Part shown: positions 62,245-64,000 of the stretch, one piece after another
Layout: the number at the start of each line of letters is the position of its first letter
How positions within the stretch are numbered: the stretch's first letter is position 1
NCBI GenBank assembly: GCA_964484765.1
Contig: CAZAGI010000039.1
Span: 1-64,000, forward strand
DNA length: 64,000 nucleotides
Direction of reading: 5' to 3'
Source: DSVQ01 sp964484765
Lineage (GTDB): Bacteria > Planctomycetota > Planctomycetia > Planctomycetales > Planctomycetaceae
The notes under the pieces: generated by a model
What the model saw: only the letters and a program-made list of their open reading frames with translations
Databases searched by the model: none
Told to the model about the DNA's origin: nothing
Position numbers and translations under genes: made by a program

Positions 62245-64000
62245 ATGGAGAGAGAAGTGCAGGCGTCTGAGGAAATCACGAAGTTCGTCTTGAAAGCTGC
62301 CCAATTATTGCCCGCCCAGGGGCCGATCACGGCGTTTGTCTTTCTCAACTCGCTACAAGCACTTGAGGACCTGCCATTTGAAGACGGGTTGGCTCGCGGA
62401 AAAGAGCTTTTCGGCTGCGAAACCTACCTCTCGGAGGATCGCTATCGAGAGCGACTTGATCGCGGTCGGATTCGGTTGATTGATCTGGAAGCCACTCTGC
62501 GGTCGGAACTCAACGGCCGGGCTCACGAGCCGCTCGGTCCTTCGGGATCGCTTCTCGACCTGCGAATGGCGATGTTGTCATATCCCTTGCGGATGGCTCC
62601 GCCGGCAGAATTGAACTGGTTTGTAGCGCAGACCGATGCCCTGCGCCGCTATCGGCCGGAAGTCGCGCCGGAAGATGCCACGCGGATGGCGGAAGAGACC
62701 CGCATGTGGGCCGTGCGCGACGTCCGTCGCGAACACGATGTACCCTGGAGCAAGGTTTTTCCGGAACTGGACGATGCCGAAATCGACAAATGGTCTGAAC
62801 GGAAATGGCAGGAATTCTCACTGCAAGCCTTGTGGGAAGTCTGCCGGCACAGTGTTTGTGACCTTCCGATTCCGGTTCGCCATGAAAAACTGATGCGGCA
62901 TCGCAGCTTGCTGCTGGCTTTCAACGGTGTCGATATCGACAATCGTCTGAACGAAGTGTTGATTCCGTACTGCGCTGCATTCATCGATCAAGGACTGGCG
63001 ACACAGGAATTGCCCCGGCGTGATACCGGGTTCTGGCAAGCCTTTGTTGATCTGTACGGATCCTGTTCTCCCGTGGAATTGTGGCTGCGGGAATTGCCGA
63101 CCACCCTGCAGCGGCTGTCATCACGAACCGCGGCCGAAGTCGTCGCCCAGATGCTCGAAGAACTGGGGGTTGCCGACGACGAGGCCGAAGAATATCTCAC
63201 GCGTGAATTGCTGGCACTGCGGGGATGGGCCGGGACCATCTGGCAGGGCGAGGACCGCGGCGATCGGATTGGTCGTCCGTTGCCAAAAGGGACGTTGCTT
63301 GAATATCTCGCCGTACGACTTGTGTTGCTCAACATCGCGCTGCAGGAGATTTTGAAAGCGATTCCCGGCTGCACATCGGTCGCGGCCTTGCGAACTCAGT
63401 TGCAGCAGAGTCTCCCGCCGGTTCCGGAAACAAGCGAGACCGAACGGACATTTTGCTTGTTCCAGTTGGCGCAACTGCGGAACTGGTCGGCGGCAGCACT
63501 GGCGCGCCTCACGCCACTGCAATGGAACACGCTGGTTCGTGAAATCGCTGCGTTCGACGGCGTGCAGCGGCGGAGGATGTTCCATCTGGCGTTCGAGCGT
63601 CAGTTCCGTGTCAAAGCTCTCGACGCCATCACGCTGCATAATCGCGGGCGCGCTGCCGAGCGCGTGGCTTCGCCGCGTTTTCAATCAGCCTACTGTATTG
63701 ACGCGCGCGAGGAGTCATTTAGGCGACACCTGGAGGAAGTCTGTCCCGCTGCCGAGACGTTTGGCGCTGCGGGCTTTTTCGGCGTCGCGATGTATTACAA
63801 GGGCGTTGCTGATGCCCACTTTCAGGCCTTGTGTCCGATTGTGGTCCGGCCGAAAAATTATGTGACGGAAGAGGTCGTTTACAGTCTCGCGGAATCCAAT
63901 CGTGTCCGGTCTGATGCGCGCAAGCGTCTGGCGACCGCATCGCATTCTTTTCATGTGGGTTCACGGAGTATCGCCGGTGGAGCGTTGCTCGCCGCGGGCG
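62245..64000 (+). CDS. dabA: DabA/DUF2309-family inorganic carbon uptake protein (3' end beyond window)
   Basis: The frame is open to the right edge; ~585 of about 1000 residues are seen. The N-terminus MEREVQASEEITKFV is followed by LLPAQGPITAFVFLNSLQALEDLPFEDG, the family's first conserved block. Middle blocks are LLAFNGVDIDNRLNEVLIPYCAAFIDQGLATQELP and WAGTIWQG. SAYCIDAREESFRRHLEE near residue 490 contains the Cys-x-Asp-x-Arg of the carbonic-anhydrase-like zinc site. DabA pairs with a NuoL-like DabB to take up inorganic carbon using an ion gradient. DabB is not in the window to the left and would be expected to the right. ATG 62245 is the first plausible start after TGA 62194. Confidence 0.9.
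   Translation, partial: MEREVQASEEITKFVLKAAQLLPAQGPITAFVFLNSLQALEDLPFEDGLARGKELFGCETYLSEDRYRERLDRGRIRLIDLEATLRSELNGRAHEPLGPSGSLLDLRMAMLSYPLRMAPPAELNWFVAQTDALRRYRPEVAPEDATRMAEETRMWAVRDVRREHDVPWSKVFPELDDAEIDKWSERKWQEFSLQALWEVCRHSVCDLPIPVRHEKLMRHRSLLLAFNGVDIDNRLNEVLIPYCAAFIDQGLATQELPRRDTGFWQAFVDLYGSCSPVELWLRELPTTLQRLSSRTAAEVVAQMLEELGVADDEAEEYLTRELLALRGWAGTIWQGEDRGDRIGRPLPKGTLLEYLAVRLVLLNIALQEILKAIPGCTSVAALRTQLQQSLPPVPETSETERTFCLFQLAQLRNWSAAALARLTPLQWNTLVREIAAFDGVQRRRMFHLAFERQFRVKALDAITLHNRGRAAERVASPRFQSAYCIDAREESFRRHLEEVCPAAETFGAAGFFGVAMYYKGVADAHFQALCPIVVRPKNYVTEEVVYSLAESNRVRSDARKRLATASHSFHVGSRSIAGGALLAAG

Noticed and set aside
61788..62270. 160-codon plus-strand frame in the gap before dabA
   Set aside because: Composition (Cys/Arg/Ser/Pro) is not protein-like, there is no ribosome site, and it overlaps the dabA start in another frame.

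Overview
The window is a moderately GC-rich, gene-dense bacterial chromosome segment, almost certainly from the phylum Planctomycetota (Planctomycetaceae-like). The indicators are an ECF-type sigma factor fused to a Ser/Thr kinase, several exported PQQ-like beta-propeller proteins, a HEAT-repeat/sialidase protein, enzyme fusions rarely seen in other phyla, a DUF2309 (DabA) protein, weak or absent Shine-Dalgarno sequences at many starts, and interspersed palindromic intergenic repeats. I see no tRNA, rRNA, CRISPR array, prophage or intact insertion sequence.

Region 1 (1-14.6 kb, mostly + strand): the tail of an EamA transporter, a HAD phosphatase, an exported trypsin-like protease/thioredoxin fusion, an APH-type kinase, and an enolase-family protein with two altered active-site positions. 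These are followed by a 7Fe ferredoxin divergent from a sigma/kinase fusion, a Tat-exported protein, thioredoxin reductase, an M24 peptidase, BioF, a divergent epimerase (minus) and a small lipoprotein with a good intrinsic terminator.

Region 2 (14.6-23 kb): a class III aminotransferase and a PQQ-propeller protein on the minus strand, then a marR-adaptor-RND efflux operon on the plus strand. The RND pump has an apparent two-helix insertion and a periplasmic insertion.

Region 3 (23-33 kb, minus): a partial complex I operon in the order nuoH-J-K-L-M-N. nuoI is absent from its usual place, none of the peripheral-arm genes is present, and NuoL carries a His-rich insert. A helical unknown and a TatD-family nuclease follow. 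Just upstream of nuoH lies a short remnant of a GDP-mannose 4,6-dehydratase gene.

Region 4 (33-44.4 kb): trpG/pabA, a degenerate-HD/PAS/GGDEF signalling protein, proC, a class 3 lipase, a membrane LRR protein, thiC, a NIF3 protein, a sulfite-oxidase-like molybdoenzyme and a DUF1015 protein. Two kinds of long perfect inverted repeat sit in the intergenic gaps.

Region 5 (44.5-56.6 kb, all minus): a probable glycan-use neighbourhood. It contains HEAT-sialidase, a class IV aminotransferase, an N-acetylneuraminate-lyase/DHDPS-like aldolase, a GH20/GH67-like exported protein, a PQQ-propeller with EF-hands, a sodium:solute symporter, two SDR dehydrogenases flanking a DUF3445 haem N-demethylase-like protein, and an exported rhodanese.

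Region 6 (56.6-64 kb): a 1305-residue exported protein joining a methyltransferase-like fold, PQQ propellers and a LamG domain. Its stop codon overlaps the start of a membrane-anchored protein of unknown function. The window ends inside a dabA-like gene (inorganic carbon uptake), whose partner would be expected beyond the edge.
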